64,000 bases of DNA. Origin: Fomes fomentarius. Lineage: Eukaryota; Basidiomycota; Agaricomycetes; Polyporales; Polyporaceae. Position 1 is the stretch's first letter. Each line of letters begins with the position of its first letter. Location: contig JABYQN010000007.1 of the NCBI GenBank assembly GCA_022606135.1, positions 310,001 through 374,000 of the forward strand, read 5' to 3'. A model generated the notes under the pieces. The model saw only the letters and a program-made list of their open reading frames with translations. It was not told the DNA's origin and searched no databases. The translations under genes were made by a program, and so were the position numbers. Shown in pieces: positions 23,645-35,279 of this stretch.

Positions 23645-24471
23645 TGACCTCCACGAGTCACGACGTACACGATTGACGATCTCATGCACTCTCATGACCT
23701 GCTACGCTATCTATCCTCCGACGCCACCCCTGACACCTTCAGGCAAGGGTCTCGCCTTCTCGTCCATAGATAGTACCTTCTCGCAGCGACGAATCTCTTC
23801 TGAGATGCGCTGCTCGTGCATAGTTCCTCGTCTCATCTCCCAATCCCATCCCGGTCGTTACCCTCCATCAATCCTGCTCTCGTCCTCAACCTCGAGACGG
23901 AGCTCTGTAGAAAACCTCCCTCCTCCCCCTGCCCCCTCACCCCTGTGTGCGCTCATGGCGTCGACTCAGGTCGTGCCAGTGCGCCATGCTCCCTACGATA
24001 CTAGCTACGAATTGGTACCTCACGTTGCTTTCGGTTCTCTCTGTATCTCGATTTCCTGTCTCGGGCACAGTGTGTCTGTTGTACGATTGGCATGTGTAAC
24101 ATAGTCTACTCATCCATCCATCTCATCCTCATGATCACCCCCATACTCTTTGAGTGACCCGAAACACCCTTCTTGACCTTAAGATGCAGTAGTTGTACGG
24201 ACGTGCGGACCGCATGCACTGAAGTGTGTCATGTCTGACGCTGACAGACAGTCATAGCGTTAAAGTGTGGCAATAGAGTATGGTAAAGACAACAAGAGGG
24301 ATTAGGCATACATCTAATCGTTAAGCAAGTCCCACATGAATGAATGATAGATAGCGTGCGGTCGTTAGACGTCTAGACATACCCGGTTGCGAAGAGCCCT
24401 TCCCACTACATCCGCTCGCTACTCCTCACCACCCCACCTTCCGGTGCACTTCAAAGTTCAGCAGGTCCCAC
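23645..24471. other. Convergent intergenic region, aquaporin to aspartic peptidase
   Basis: About 830 nt containing the 3' UTRs of two convergent genes. ORFs here lack domains. I see no RNA gene or repeat. Confidence 0.4.
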
Positions 24472-26471
24472 TCAGTACCGCGCGTCCCAAGGACTCGAAT
24501 AACTCGGGTGGTACGCATTATTCTGGTTCTGGTTCGGCGGTCCGTTCTGGTACCCACTCTGGCCATACACAGGCTGCATGCCATACGCCTCGGGCGCAGG
24601 TTCATGCAGCGGCTGGTACGGCTTCTGGAAGAAGCCCGGCGCGCCCGCCGCCCTCTGCTGGTGCCTCCGGTGCACACACATGCCGACGATACCCGCGATG
24701 ATCAAGAGCGCGGCGGCGACGGCGAGGCCGATGACGAGCCCGAGGTGCGAGCGGATGCGCTCGGTGAGCGTCTCGAGGTCGTCGGAGGGGTCCCAGGGCG
24801 AGTCGCCACGGACCTTGTCGAAGTCGGAGTGCGCCTCGGCGGTGTCGTTCGTGATGGGCAGCATTTGGACGTACGGGTCGGACTTTTGCGCCGTCGAGCC
24901 CTCGACGAAGTCGCCGAAGTTGATGTAGGTGTAAGCGTTGCGCACTGGGAGGGATGGTATTAGCATGTTTGGGAGTGAGAAGGAAGGAGGGGAGGAAGAC
25001 ATAGTGTGCAGGAGGGGAGGACGTACGGAATGCCATGCCAAAGATGACGTCGTAGGTCGCGTCATCCTGGGCTGCCATCGGCTGGAACTGCGATCCTGTG
25101 TCAGGGCAAAACAGAGCCTGCAACAGAGGCAAGAGGAAGACGAACGGCGCCGTAGCAGACATGGTTTCCGTGTGAATCGGTCATGTTTAGGTCGATATTG
25201 GCGTCGAGCGGGTGGATGGGGAACTTGACGCCTGCGAACTTGAAGGTGACGTTGACCTCCTTGTCGCACGGGATCTGCCAGATTTTTCCGACTCCTGCAA
25301 GCGAGACGAATTTCGCGTCCGGGACGTCTTTGTAGAACGCCGTTGCTACGTCTCTGCGCAGAAACGCTCAGATGAGTACTCGAGGTGCTGTTCTGCAGAA
25401 ACATACGGGGGAACCTGGGGAAGGGAGAATCCCGTGTCAATGACGACCTAGTAAGACGAGGTCAATAATCTGGAGGGAAACATGCAAGTTACAGAGAGAG
25501 CTTACAGTTAGCTGCTTCTTGTTGCTTGTGCTTTTCACCCCGGTCTCGATGTCATACTTGTCAATCACGTCTTCTCCTGCAGGCCCTGTAATCCCGTCTG
25601 CATCCAGCAATACTTGCCAATGCTGGTTCACGTTATCATTGCTGGACAAAATGGAGACCGGAAGCTTCGGCTGGGAAGTGACGGCCTCGTAACCGGGCAC
25701 AAGTTCCCCAACTGTGAATTGACCCGCTGGCGGATCAGTTGGGTCGTTATTGCGGCCGAGGAGGAAGGTTATGTAGTTAGGGGTGGAGGTGTTCTGGAGG
25801 AATATGCGGTCGAGCACTGCGTCGCCCGAACGGTCTCCTATTGCGTCGGAAACTTGTGAGCCATAGTTAGGACCGAGACCTATCAGGCCGCTGCCTTCCC
25901 GGTTCTCAGATGACTCGGATACGCTGACTTTGCATCGAGGGACGCTTAGGATGTCATCCATACTGCGGGGAAGGCGTAGACGTACTGTAAACTTGGTCAT
26001 TGACTGTATAACCTGCGAATTCCAATGTTGCTTCCAGGACCGGACCTGCCGAAGCAGGTCAATATGGAGTATTGCTTCGCATGATGCCTTGAGGACACTA
26101 CCTTGCACTTGGCCGACAGCATACGTGACTCCGGCGGTCTTGCCTGTGTTCTTGGCATTGGGGACATTTCCAACGACCCACAAGTCTGAGCTGTGCGCGT
26201 GCCGTTATGGCGAGACATAACGTATGGATGCATACTTGGCACCGTACCTGCCCGTGTCTATTTGAACGCTAAAGTTCTGCCCTCCGAGCTTGATATCTGT
26301 AAGGTATTCGACATCGCCCACATTCGACACCGAGGTGTTTCCGACTATGTCGGCCCTCCTTGCAAGCTCGTGCCTTGATCGAGTCTTTCCATAGACGTCG
26401 AACCGTGCAGCACCAACTAGGTCACTAGCATAGAGAAGGAATAGTGGTAGCGCGAGTGGTGAGGGTTTCAT
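24472..26471 (-). CDS. Membrane-anchored pepsin-type aspartic peptidase (A1), minus copy
   Basis: A secretory-pathway aspartic endopeptidase with a C-terminal membrane anchor. The ATG at 26471 starts a signal peptide (MKPSPLALPLFLLYASDLVG). The first active site is IDTG, split by an intron and continued by SSDLWVVGNVPNA; the second is VVIDTGFSLPQVP (near 25405..25441). Between them lie SGLIGLGPNYGSQVSDAIG and DAVLDRIFLQNTSTPNYITF. After the peptidase fold, residues NAYTYINFGDFVEGSTAQ lead to a helix GLVIGLAVAAALLIIAGIVG, a basic stop-transfer (CVHRRHQQR) and a Gln/Asn/Tyr-rich cytosolic tail ending SSPWDARY. The gene is multi-exonic. It is head-to-head with its paralog at 26945. Fungal relatives sit on the plasma membrane, but substrate is unknown. 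Confidence 0.9.
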
Positions 26472-26944
26472 GGATGGAGATGTGGTCGAAGAGCGAGAGC
26501 GCGAGCGCGACGCGACTGACAGTTAATAGACAAGATGGAAGTCGTCCGTCGTTGCCCTGTGGCGATGGGCGTGCACAGGTCATGGACTCATGGAATTGCC
26601 GCGCTGTAAACGCTCTGCTCACCGGTATGATCACAGCACACGTACGGCGATATAGGCCGCCATCTCCATCTAGCAATTGTGCACGTCCCCAGAGTCCAAG
26701 CGAGCATTTGAATGTTAGAGAGCAAAGACCCAGGTCCGAGACGAGCTGGAGCGAAGGCCTAGGGCACTTGTCGCCGTGTGACCAGAAAGAGATCAGGCAG
26801 GGCGGGAAGTCGAATACGCCTCCAAGGGCACCGCCCGCCCGCGCCTGCCTTGAACTACAACGCTCTCTGTCTCCACCACCACTGCTGTCCTCTCTCACCC
26901 TCCGCGGGCACTCCGTTCCTTACAGCCAACCAGACCCTAGCCGG
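26472..26944. promoter_or_regulatory. Shared bidirectional promoter of two aspartic peptidase genes
   Basis: Only 473 nt separate the two divergent start codons, so both promoters lie here and co-regulation is plausible. I did not find a clear TATA box close to either start. Confidence 0.55.
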
Positions 26945-28988
26945 ATGCGGTCTTCCCTCACTGTCCTTTCCCTTCTTCTCCTCCAGCTCGCCGCCGATGT
27001 CCGTGCGCTCACCTTCGACGTCCATGTCCGCCAACGCGGCCAGTCCTTGACAGCCCGCGCAGACGGCAAGAACACCATCCCCGTAGCAAACACCCGCAAC
27101 TCGGAGTACATCTCCAATATCACCATCGGTACCCGCGAGGTACCTGTGTTGTTAGACACTGGCAGGTAAACCTTGATCCAGCGTTTTACGATTTGATTTG
27201 GTCGGTATGTGTTGAAATTGATACAGTTCTGATCTCTGGATTACGGGTGCTGTCCCGGGTGCGAAAGACCTTGGAAAGGCACTGTCTCTCAGTTATGCGG
27301 TCGGACGAGCGGCTGGTGAGTGACCCCGCATGTATCCGTGTTGCACCTGCTGAAGGCCTCTCAGGCGATGTGTACACCGCAGACCTTGGGTTCGCAGGAT
27401 ATAACGTCACGGACCAAGCATTCTGTGCGTTTCACTCCATTCTTATTTCTTAGCAACCCGCATTGTTTTTGTGACCGCGTTCTATCCTCCGTGTCGAATG
27501 TCGCACGAGACAGCAGCCCGCTCATCCCATTTCGACATAGTGTTCCCCCAATCGTCCCTACTACATGGTCTCAAAGAATCGAATGCATGTTTGCTGACGT
27601 GACCCCATAGTGCTGGTAGAGGATGCCAAGTCGTTCTCAATTGACATCAAGGCCCAAGGCTTCGAGGGCCTCATTGGTCTCGGCCCCAACACCGGGTCTG
27701 TCATCCGCGACAAACTCGGTTCAGATATTGCAGACAGCGTGCTAGATCGCATCTTCATGCAGAATGCAACCTCAGCAAACTTCCTCACCATGATGCTCAA
27801 TCGTCTCAAGGACCCAGACAGCCCAGCAACGGGCCAACTGACCATCTCTGAAATCCTTCCCCAGTATACAAACATCAGCAGCATGCCGAAGTTGCCTGTC
27901 GAGAAGGTCCACAGACTCACGGACGAGGATCAGCACTGGCAGGTATATACCGACGTAAACGGTGTGATTGGTCCGGACGGCCAGCCCATCCAGGTTGACT
28001 CCATTGTTCCAAAGGCCCCCGATGGTCAACTGGTCGTCGTCCTCGATTCTGGCTTCACCCTTCCTCAGGTGCCTCGCGAAATGGCAGACGCAATCTACGG
28101 TCGTGTACAGGGCGCGGAGTACAACGAGGCGTCCGAGGTGTGGACTGTTCCCTGCGACCAGCTCATCAACTTGACGTTCAAGTTCGGCGGTGTCGAGTTC
28201 CCTATTCACCCGCTTGATGTCACGAGCTCTGATTTCAACATGGTCAACTCGCTTGGTCAGGCCGTGTGCGTCGGCACGTTCCAGCCGATCACCTCCGCGT
28301 TCAGCTTGCTTGGAGAATACGACATCATTTTGGGCATGGCTTTCAGTGTGTATCTTCTTCTGTCTGACTATCCGACCCGGGTTACGCTTGCTGATATCGT
28401 GGACGTATAGTGCGTAACACCTACTCATTGTTCGATTACGGCAACTTCTTGAAGCATACCGCTAACGACCGTGGAGATCCATTCATTCAACTCCTACCGC
28501 TGACCGATGCCAAGCAAGCGCACCAGGAGTTCGTCGAGGTTAGACTGAATGGCGTCGACAGCACTGGAGATTCGGCACACGCCCTTCTTCCTGCCGACCA
28601 GATGCAACACTCGCCGATCTCCGAGGCAGAGAAGAAGAAAAAGTAAATGCATCGCCTTCATTCGTTAACTACTACTCACCATCTCGTAATCAGGTACCAG
28701 GAGATGATCCTCAGCCGGTGGCCATACATCTTCGTCGGCTGCCTAGCTTTCGTTCTCATCGTCCTCGGCCTCGTCATCTGGCGCTGTTGCGTCAGGCGCA
28801 AGAGGCAGAGAGAACTCAAGGCTGCTAGAATGCGTCTCCCCGACACCGCCCCACGCTCGCCAAACCCACACACCCTCTCGTTCAACAACGTCGAGCGGGG
28901 TGACGTGGAGATGCGAGACAGCAAGGGTTATCGTGGCTCATCGTCCGAGTACCGCCCTTCGTTCTCGTCGCATCGCATGCATTCCTAA
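26945..28988 (+). CDS. Membrane-anchored pepsin-type aspartic peptidase (A1), plus copy
   Basis: Paralog of the divergent neighbour, with the same architecture. The signal peptide is MRSSLTVLSLLLLQLAADVR. The first active site is VPVLLDTG, continued after an intron as SSDLWITGAVPGAKDLG. The second is VVVLDSGFTLPQVP, with Ser where the neighbour has Thr; both DTG and DSG are used in active A1 enzymes. Shared blocks are GLIGLGPNTGSVIRDKLG, DSVLDRIFMQNATSANFL and EDQHWQVYTDVNGV. A juxtamembrane region (NTYSLFDYGNFLK) precedes the helix YIFVGCLAFVLIVLGLVIWR, a basic stop-transfer CCVRRKRQRELK and a short Ser-rich tail ending SFSSHRMHS. The intron near 28344..28408 must be removed to join the peptidase fold to NTYSLFDYG. 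Confidence 0.9.
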
Positions 28989-29931
28989 GCCTTGCCTGCT
29001 CTCCTCGTATGCTCTGAGGCGTACGAAAGTGCTTGTCGCGTCGCGGACTCGTATCATCACTGTCACTTCTGTTAGGAAGAAGGCTCGGACTTCGAGAAGT
29101 TGTGTTACTGCCTCCCTGTCCATCCCTCACCACTCTACGTACTCGGACTTTGCGCCCCGCACCGTACCCTCCACGCCTCCCACGACGCACCCAACCAAAT
29201 CCAAACGCCCAGCTGTTGTAGCTCGATCTTCGCTCTGCCATACTCGCACCGCCTACCGTCCATGTACCATATCCTAATCGTTGCTGTCCTTCGGCAAATG
29301 TCTTGCTTTCTGAGCCTCTGGCAGTCGTCTTTCTTGCTATCCCTCCCCAGCTCCTCTCCCCCCAGTGGCCTCGAGCTCTGGGCCCGCCTCGCCCGCCTCC
29401 CTCCTACATAGTCTCGCTTTTGTTCAGCTCTTCCTCACTTGGCATTGCACCTGTGGACAGGTCGCTTGGTTTTGAAATCGTTCAGGCTTCGTCCCGCCAC
29501 CGCCTTTGCATACACGTTATCTATCTTCAGATAACCTTGCGCACTTGCTTACTCTTACCCTGTTGCATATCTCTCCCTGTTTCGGGTCACAATCCATGTA
29601 CAACAGCGTCAACCCGCAGCTCAGAGTGTTGCATTCAGCCCAGGTTTTGAACGTTGAACCTTAAGTCGTGTCGTAGTATACTTTGTAGTCGCCGCACATG
29701 TGACCGTGAAGCCCTAGTCGTGTGCATTACGTAATAGGACGACCGCATCGGTTAGCGGTGGCGCTTGAGTTAGCTTGATAGAGCACTCTGAGAGTCGGCG
29801 TCTTGGTCTCGGACTTAGACTGAACTCGTCCTCTTCCTCTCCGCTGGCGGCACTCACACGTCTCTGCTCTCCTCCAACATATCGAGCTTGTACAGCATCC
29901 GACTAGAAACACTTGGACGCCAGCATTGAGC
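28989..29931. other. Intergenic region upstream of the phosphodiesterase gene
   Basis: About 940 nt, pyrimidine-rich between 29300 and 29600 on the plus strand. It should hold the 3' UTR of the peptidase and the promoter of the next gene. No further feature is seen. Confidence 0.4.
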
Positions 29932-32257
29932 ATGAAGAAGGCGGAGTATTCACAACTCAAGGGCGCCCCTTCGCCCAGAGACTCGAGCGAAGAGGAAGAG
30001 CGCAAAGCACTCATATCGCCCGAGGAGCGGCACTCTGATGGTGCGAAGCGATACGATGAAGAGGAGACCGAAGAGATCCCACCACCGAGACGGTCAAGAC
30101 GTTGTTTGGTCTTCAGCGGGGTGTTCTTCTCGCTCTTGCTGTTGTCTATCGCGATACCGTACCGGCGGCTCTTCCCTGACTCGGACGAAGGCGAGGGAGA
30201 GGGGAAGACGAGGCCGAGTTTGCAGACGGATGGCCTTCTAAGCAATGGAACGCATGAGTTCAAGAAGACTGCGCTCATAGTGTCTATTGACGGCTTGCGG
30301 TGCGTATCTACATCTATGTCTAGGCGGACTGCTGCGTAGCGCGGATCGTTGATGTGTGCTACCCCTAGCGCGGACTATCTGGACCGTAATTTGACCCCTC
30401 ATTTACTTGCTATCAGCAAGGACGGGCTGCGGGCCAAGTCAATGAAGCCTATCTTCCCGGTATGTGGCTTCGCGAACCCCTGCCTTCCGTGCGTCGCTGA
30501 CCAGGTACTAGACCTTGACATTCCCGTAAGTTCTGCTGCGTCTGTATGTCTAGAACGCGCTCATGCAACGTGCGTCTCATGCAGCAACCATTGGGCACTG
30601 ATGTAAGTAGGACCTGTCTTCTCCGAACCCTATGTACTGACTCCGTGACAGGACCGGGCTCTATGCCGAGTCTCACGGAATTGTAGGGAACGTGAGTTGC
30701 ATTCAAACTTATGCCTTCCTATCTTGAAGGATGCAACCTCACTTCGCATACAGAACTTCTGGGACCCCGCGACAGGCCTCGAGTTCGAATACAACCGCAT
30801 CGAGTCGGCATGGATACCTGGATGGTGGTCCGGGGAGCCCGTGCGTACACTTCACTGTGCCCGCCGCGGGGAAGTACTGATATAGTTTGTGAAGATGTGG
30901 GAAACGGCCGAGAAGGCTGGTGTCCGGACTGCGAATCTCATGTGGTACGTTTGTCGTTGTTTTGCTCCCTGAACAGCAGAACTGAGGTGTGTGTAGGCCT
31001 GGGCCACCGAAGATGAGTAGTGGTGCAGCACCCACGTACTTCGTACCTTGGAGGGTATGCCACTCGAATTCAAACGTGTTAACCTGCCTATTGAGACCGA
31101 CTATGTTGAGTAGGATAGGGTTCCTCTTCAGGAGAAGCTCGACCAGATTCTTGCCTGGATCGACCTGCCTTTGGAAACACGCCCGCAGTTCATCATGGGT
31201 TCGCTCTATCATATATGTACTGCCAATCTTCTGCTCACCTGCGCCACACAGCTTATGAACCGTCTCTTGACCAAGCTGGTCATTATGCCGGACCTACCTC
31301 TAAACTCGTCAATGTGAGTGCTTTGGTCACAAATGACTGTTCGACGCTGCGCGCTGATGCGGTATCTACGTGAACAGAAAGTCCTGAAGGAAGTCGATGT
31401 CTTTGCGCGAGACTTGCACGACCAGATTGAGGCACGCAATCTTACCGATATAGTCGACATCGTCTTCGTCAGCGATCACGGCATGACCGACACAAGTCAC
31501 CCCGAACTTGTCTTCATTGATGACATCCTTGGCGAAGGTTACAAGCACATCGCGCACGAGGATGGTGTGTTGTAGATGTCCATGATGCGTATGCGACGGT
31601 CGCTGACGAATGAATTCCAGGTTGGCCCGCTATGGGCTTCCGCTTCGACACCGAGGAGAACTCCGAGAAGTACCTGAACGTCCTCCTGAACGCGTCGGCG
31701 CTCAGCGGTGGCAAGTTCGAGGTGTTCACGCACAAGACGATGCCCGAACGCTGGCACTTTGTCAGCAACGAGCGCATCGCGCCGATCTATGTTGTTCCGA
31801 AGATTGGCTATGCGCTGACGGACCGCATCGAGAACGGGTCAGGGATGAACAAGGGCGTACGTATCGTCTCCCCTCCTTCCGGGTAATTCAAGGGACATCG
31901 GGAGATCATACTGACCCTGTGCGCTGTGTTCAGAGCCACGGATACGACAACAGCTATAAAGAGATGCACGCCATGTTCGTCGCACACGGGCCCTTCTCGT
32001 CTGTCGTGAAGGCCATCGAGGCAGACCGCGTCAAGGCGCAAGCCAAGGCGAAAGGACCCCTCGCTCGCGCCGCATCTCTCTTCGGGCGCGGCCTTGCTCG
32101 GCCGAACAAGGGCTGGCACTCGACGGCGGACGACACGTATGTGATGGAGACGTTTCAGAACGTGCAGATCTACAACCTCATGATGAAGCTGCTGGGCATC
32201 GAGGAGCACGCGGCGGCGACGAATGGCACGAAGGGGTTCTGGGATAAGTACTTCTAG
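29932..32257 (+). CDS. Type II membrane phosphodiesterase/nucleotide pyrophosphatase (ENPP-like)
   Basis: A two-metal phosphodiesterase of the alkaline-phosphatase superfamily that hydrolyses nucleotide or lipid phosphodiesters outside the cytosol. The ATG at 29932 begins MKKAEYSQLKGAPSPRDS. An acidic, then basic cytosolic segment precedes the signal anchor CLVFSGVFFSLLLLSIAIPY. Metal and nucleophile marks are LIVSIDGLRADYLDR, PIFPTLTFPNHWALMTGLYA (Thr of TFPNH is the expected nucleophile), YEPSLDQAGHYAGP and IVFVSDHGMTD. The catalytic loop is built from a 14-nt exon (30512..30525) and an 18-nt exon (30585..30602). The last exon ends GFWDKYF. Many short introns; the exon around 31900 resumes at SHGYDNSYKEMHAMF. 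Yeast Npp1/Npp2 are the closest known type. Confidence 0.92.
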
Positions 32258-33809
32258 ATCTGCGGGTCTGCTTGATCTGCTTCCGGCGAGGACAGGTGTG
32301 TTCGGTGTGTATAATATAATGCGTTAATATTTTGGATTATCATATATATGATGATGCTAGTCATTTGTTTCGTACGACGCAGTGGTGTGGTGCACGAGAT
32401 GGATTGCCCCTTATGTTCCTGGAGATCCCCCTCGAAGCGTATGTGCGAGAGCAGAACTTGTGCGACCGCAGGTACACTCGAGAATGGACAGAAAGGAAGC
32501 TTAGACGTGAAGACCGACATTTGCATCTAGGGCGCCGACGTCGGCATTGTGGTAGGTGGAGCAGCGTCAGGAGCATCAAGATTCAGATCCTGAATCGGCG
32601 GTGAGATCAAGTTAGTGAGATAACCCATTCATACGGCGATGAACGATTGGATGGCATTGTTGAGCGCGGCTACGTGCTCAGCCATCTAGCCTTGGTTATT
32701 GTAGACGAGGATGTACTGGGCGATGGGGTAGTACAAGCGCTGTTGGAATCGCGCATTTCAGTGCAAGCAAAACGACTTCAAGGGAACAGGCTGTTAATTC
32801 ACTGACATCTGCCCCGTGTTAGGGACGATGCGGAACTGGCACAAGAAGGCGCTTGGCAGGCCGGGATGGCAAATGCCATGATACGCCCAAGGACCTTCCT
32901 CCGCACGCATCAGCATACGCCGGTGGCGTACCCGCGTCCGCTGCAATGTTAGTAACACTAAACTATGGGTAGTTGAACGCGAAGAAACGCACAATGTCCG
33001 TCGTTGTGCCCGGAGAGGACATACGTGGCGCTCCTGTTTTGAGTCGTAATTGTGGACGAGGGAATGTGACGATGTGACTGGCTCCAGGGCTACAGATCGT
33101 CGCTGCCGACAATGAAAGCACACATGGCTACTAGCCAGTTCTTCGGAGGCCGACATAGGCGATAGTTCGAGCTGTCTCCTTCAACTACATAACCACCAGC
33201 CTGAGCGTCCCGCGCGAGGTGCTTGACGAGCTCGCAATGATCCCCCAGTCTTCTCGCTCTTCTTGACGGGGGTGCACGCTCTCGCGCCTCACGTCCCTCG
33301 CGCGGAGTTACCAACGATCATTGAGCCGGCGTCCCAGTCTCTGTGGAGGCTAGGCGGGGTCAACACTGTAGTACCCTTAGCGCCCCTTCCATCATCCAAG
33401 ACATCAACTTTAACACTAGCTCAACTGCATTGCCCACACAATTGACAGCGACATCGGATTCGAGTAGCACGTCAAGCGCTTCCACTGGTTCACTAACTCC
33501 CGTCGCAGGATCCAACCGCAGTCAAGTAAGGGCATGGGTATTATCCTGGCGTTTCCTGTGCTCTTCTCCGGGTTTTAGGTGTGTGTGCAGGATGTCTTAC
33601 TGGAAACAATTATTATTTCCGCCGTGAAGTTCATGTATTAGGTGCGTGAAGGATGATTGGATCTGTAAATGTCTCTGTAAGCCGCATGGGGGCTGGTAAG
33701 AGGGATAGCTGCTATCGGTCCTGATCACAACTCGTTAGCCTCAGTCACTGGTCAGCCTCGGTCAGCCTGTCACCCTCTGGCAGCCTCCTGTCTGTGCCCT
33801 CCTGTCTTC
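32258..33809. other. Intergenic region with degenerate coding-like fragments
   Basis: About 1.55 kb. Minus-strand pieces such as QRLYYPIAQYILVYNNQG (near 32690..32750) and AEEGPWAYHGICHPGLPSAF (near 32850..32910) read like protein but are broken by stops. A Ser/Thr-rich plus-strand piece near 33410..33525 (NFNTSSTALPTQLTATS) ends at a GTAAGG donor and resembles the end of a secreted-protein exon. I read this as decayed coding sequence, without a known family. Confidence 0.35.
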
Positions 33810-33817
33810 TATAAAAG
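33810..33817 (+). promoter_or_regulatory. Consensus TATA box upstream of the cassette array
   Basis: TATAAAAG is the clearest consensus TATA box in this stretch. It lies about 130 nt before an ATG at 33940 (MRIPPSRLLSVCAPNATQL) and about 300 nt before the first intron-like unit of the repeat array, which suggests that the array is transcribed rightwards. Confidence 0.5.
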
Positions 33818-34075
33818 CCCAAGGGAAGCACGCGAGTGGTACCATCTCCCTTTACTTCCTACCACCACCTCCTTCCAGTTGGCACTCCTTCACCTTACCC
33901 TCCTTTGTCGCAACCAGGACCTCCTTCCGGGCAACGCATATGCGCATTCCCCCATCTCGACTCCTGTCGGTGTGCGCTCCCAATGCGACACAGCTCAGCA
34001 AAGTTAACCTTGCACCGACCAGCGGCTCCTCCGAGGCCTTACTGCCATAACACGTCAGGTCATTGACATCGGCAA

Positions 34076-34960
34076 GTAGGTTTCAGAGCCCGAGCCCAAG
34101 ATGAGCAGAGAGGTGAGCAAGTTTCCGTGTACTGCTCACCAGTCTGCCCGAATGTGCGGCTGAAGAGGGAGGAGTACCACAGGAAACGATCGACGCCGAG
34201 CTGGCTGCAGAGCCTGTGCCCAAGATGAGCAGCGAGGTGAGCAAGTTTCCGTGTACTGCTCACCAGCCTGCCAGAATGCGCGGCTGAAGAGGGAGGGGTA
34301 CATAAGAAACGGTCGGCGTTCATGAGCCTTTTGTCGAGTCCAAGCCCAAGATAAAGATTACCAGGTGAGCGAGCCTTTGTCTGCCGCTCACTCAGTCTGC
34401 TCCAAGGCCCGCGGCTGACACGGTGATGTAGCCCACGAACGAAGCCATCGACGTCGACAAGTGACCCCCCGGAATTGACAGAAAGGTGAGCGAGTCATCG
34501 TGTACTGCTCACCAGCCTGCCCGAATGCGCGGCTGAGAAGGGATACAGTTTACAGATGAAACGACCGACACCGACGAGCTGTTTGCCACAGAGCCCGAGC
34601 GCAAGATCAACAGGTGAGCGAGCCTTTGTCTGCCGCTCACTCAGTCTGCTCCAAGGCCCGCGGATGACACGGTGATGTAGCCCACGAACGAAGCCATCGA
34701 CGTCGGCAAGTGACCCCCGGAATTGACAGAAAGGTGAGCGAGTCATCGTGTACCGCTCACCAGCCTGCCCGAATGCGCGGCTGAGAAGGGAGGCATTCTT
34801 GTACATAGGAAACGATCGGTGTCGACGAGCTGTGCAAAGCACGAGCCCAAGATAAACAGGTGAGTCTGCCACTCACTCAGTCTGCTCTAATGCCCGCGGC
34901 TGACAAGGTGATGCAGACCACAAGCAGGCATCGACGTCGACGCGCTGGCTCAGGGTAGCC
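34076..34960 (+). repeat. Tandem array of exon/intron-like cassettes (~124 bp units)
   Basis: Seven units each consist of a 51-58 nt exon-like block and a 57-75 nt intron-like block. The intron-like blocks are 34113..34182, 34237..34306, 34365..34431, 34486..34555, 34614..34680, 34734..34808 and 34860..34916. Every one starts GTGAG, carries a CTGA/TGAC branch-like motif about 20-30 nt before its end, and ends in AG. Exon-like blocks encode variants of ETIDVDEL..EPKPKM in one frame. A higher-order dimer is visible: units 3+4 are nearly identical to units 5+6 with a period of about 249 nt. Several blocks carry stops or frameshifts in the homologous frame (for example GACAAGTGA at 34456), so it is either a decayed or an alternatively spliced gene, or a minisatellite derived from one. 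A last block near 34970 runs into an 80-codon frame ending 35236. Confidence 0.75.
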
Positions 34961-35279
34961 CACGAACTTGAAGCCATCGACGTCGATAAGCTCGATATGA
35001 CTATAGCAGATCCTGAAGCCAGGAGGCGGGCAAGAACTGATCTCGCAACGCTGAGCGATTCACTCGCTATCGTGCATACTGTCGATACTCACGTCGTGTC
35101 CGTTTTTAGACGTGTCTTTTGTTTCCATGTCGCGGTTTCTGACCTCCTAGTCCTCAACGAGTATAGCCTTCGTAAGGTCTTGGGAGATCGCAGTGATTTG
35201 CAACCGAAGGCAAACCCTTCCTCTTGTGAAACGTGATCGCTCTTGTTTCGTATCTATCGAGGAGTTGCCTATAGCGTCA

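Noticed and set aside
25930..27169. Long plus-strand ORF running across the peptidase promoter (26444..27169)
   Set aside because: Its last part is the real exon 1 of the peptidase starting at 26945; the upstream part lies in the intergenic promoter and lacks a signal peptide, so the start at 26945 was preferred.
34060..34872. Minus-strand ORFs of 87 and 125 codons across the cassette array
   Set aside because: They carry repeat-derived peptides (AAHSGRLVSSTR), but the consistent GTGAG..AG pattern on the plus strand explains the array better; a minus-strand product is not excluded.
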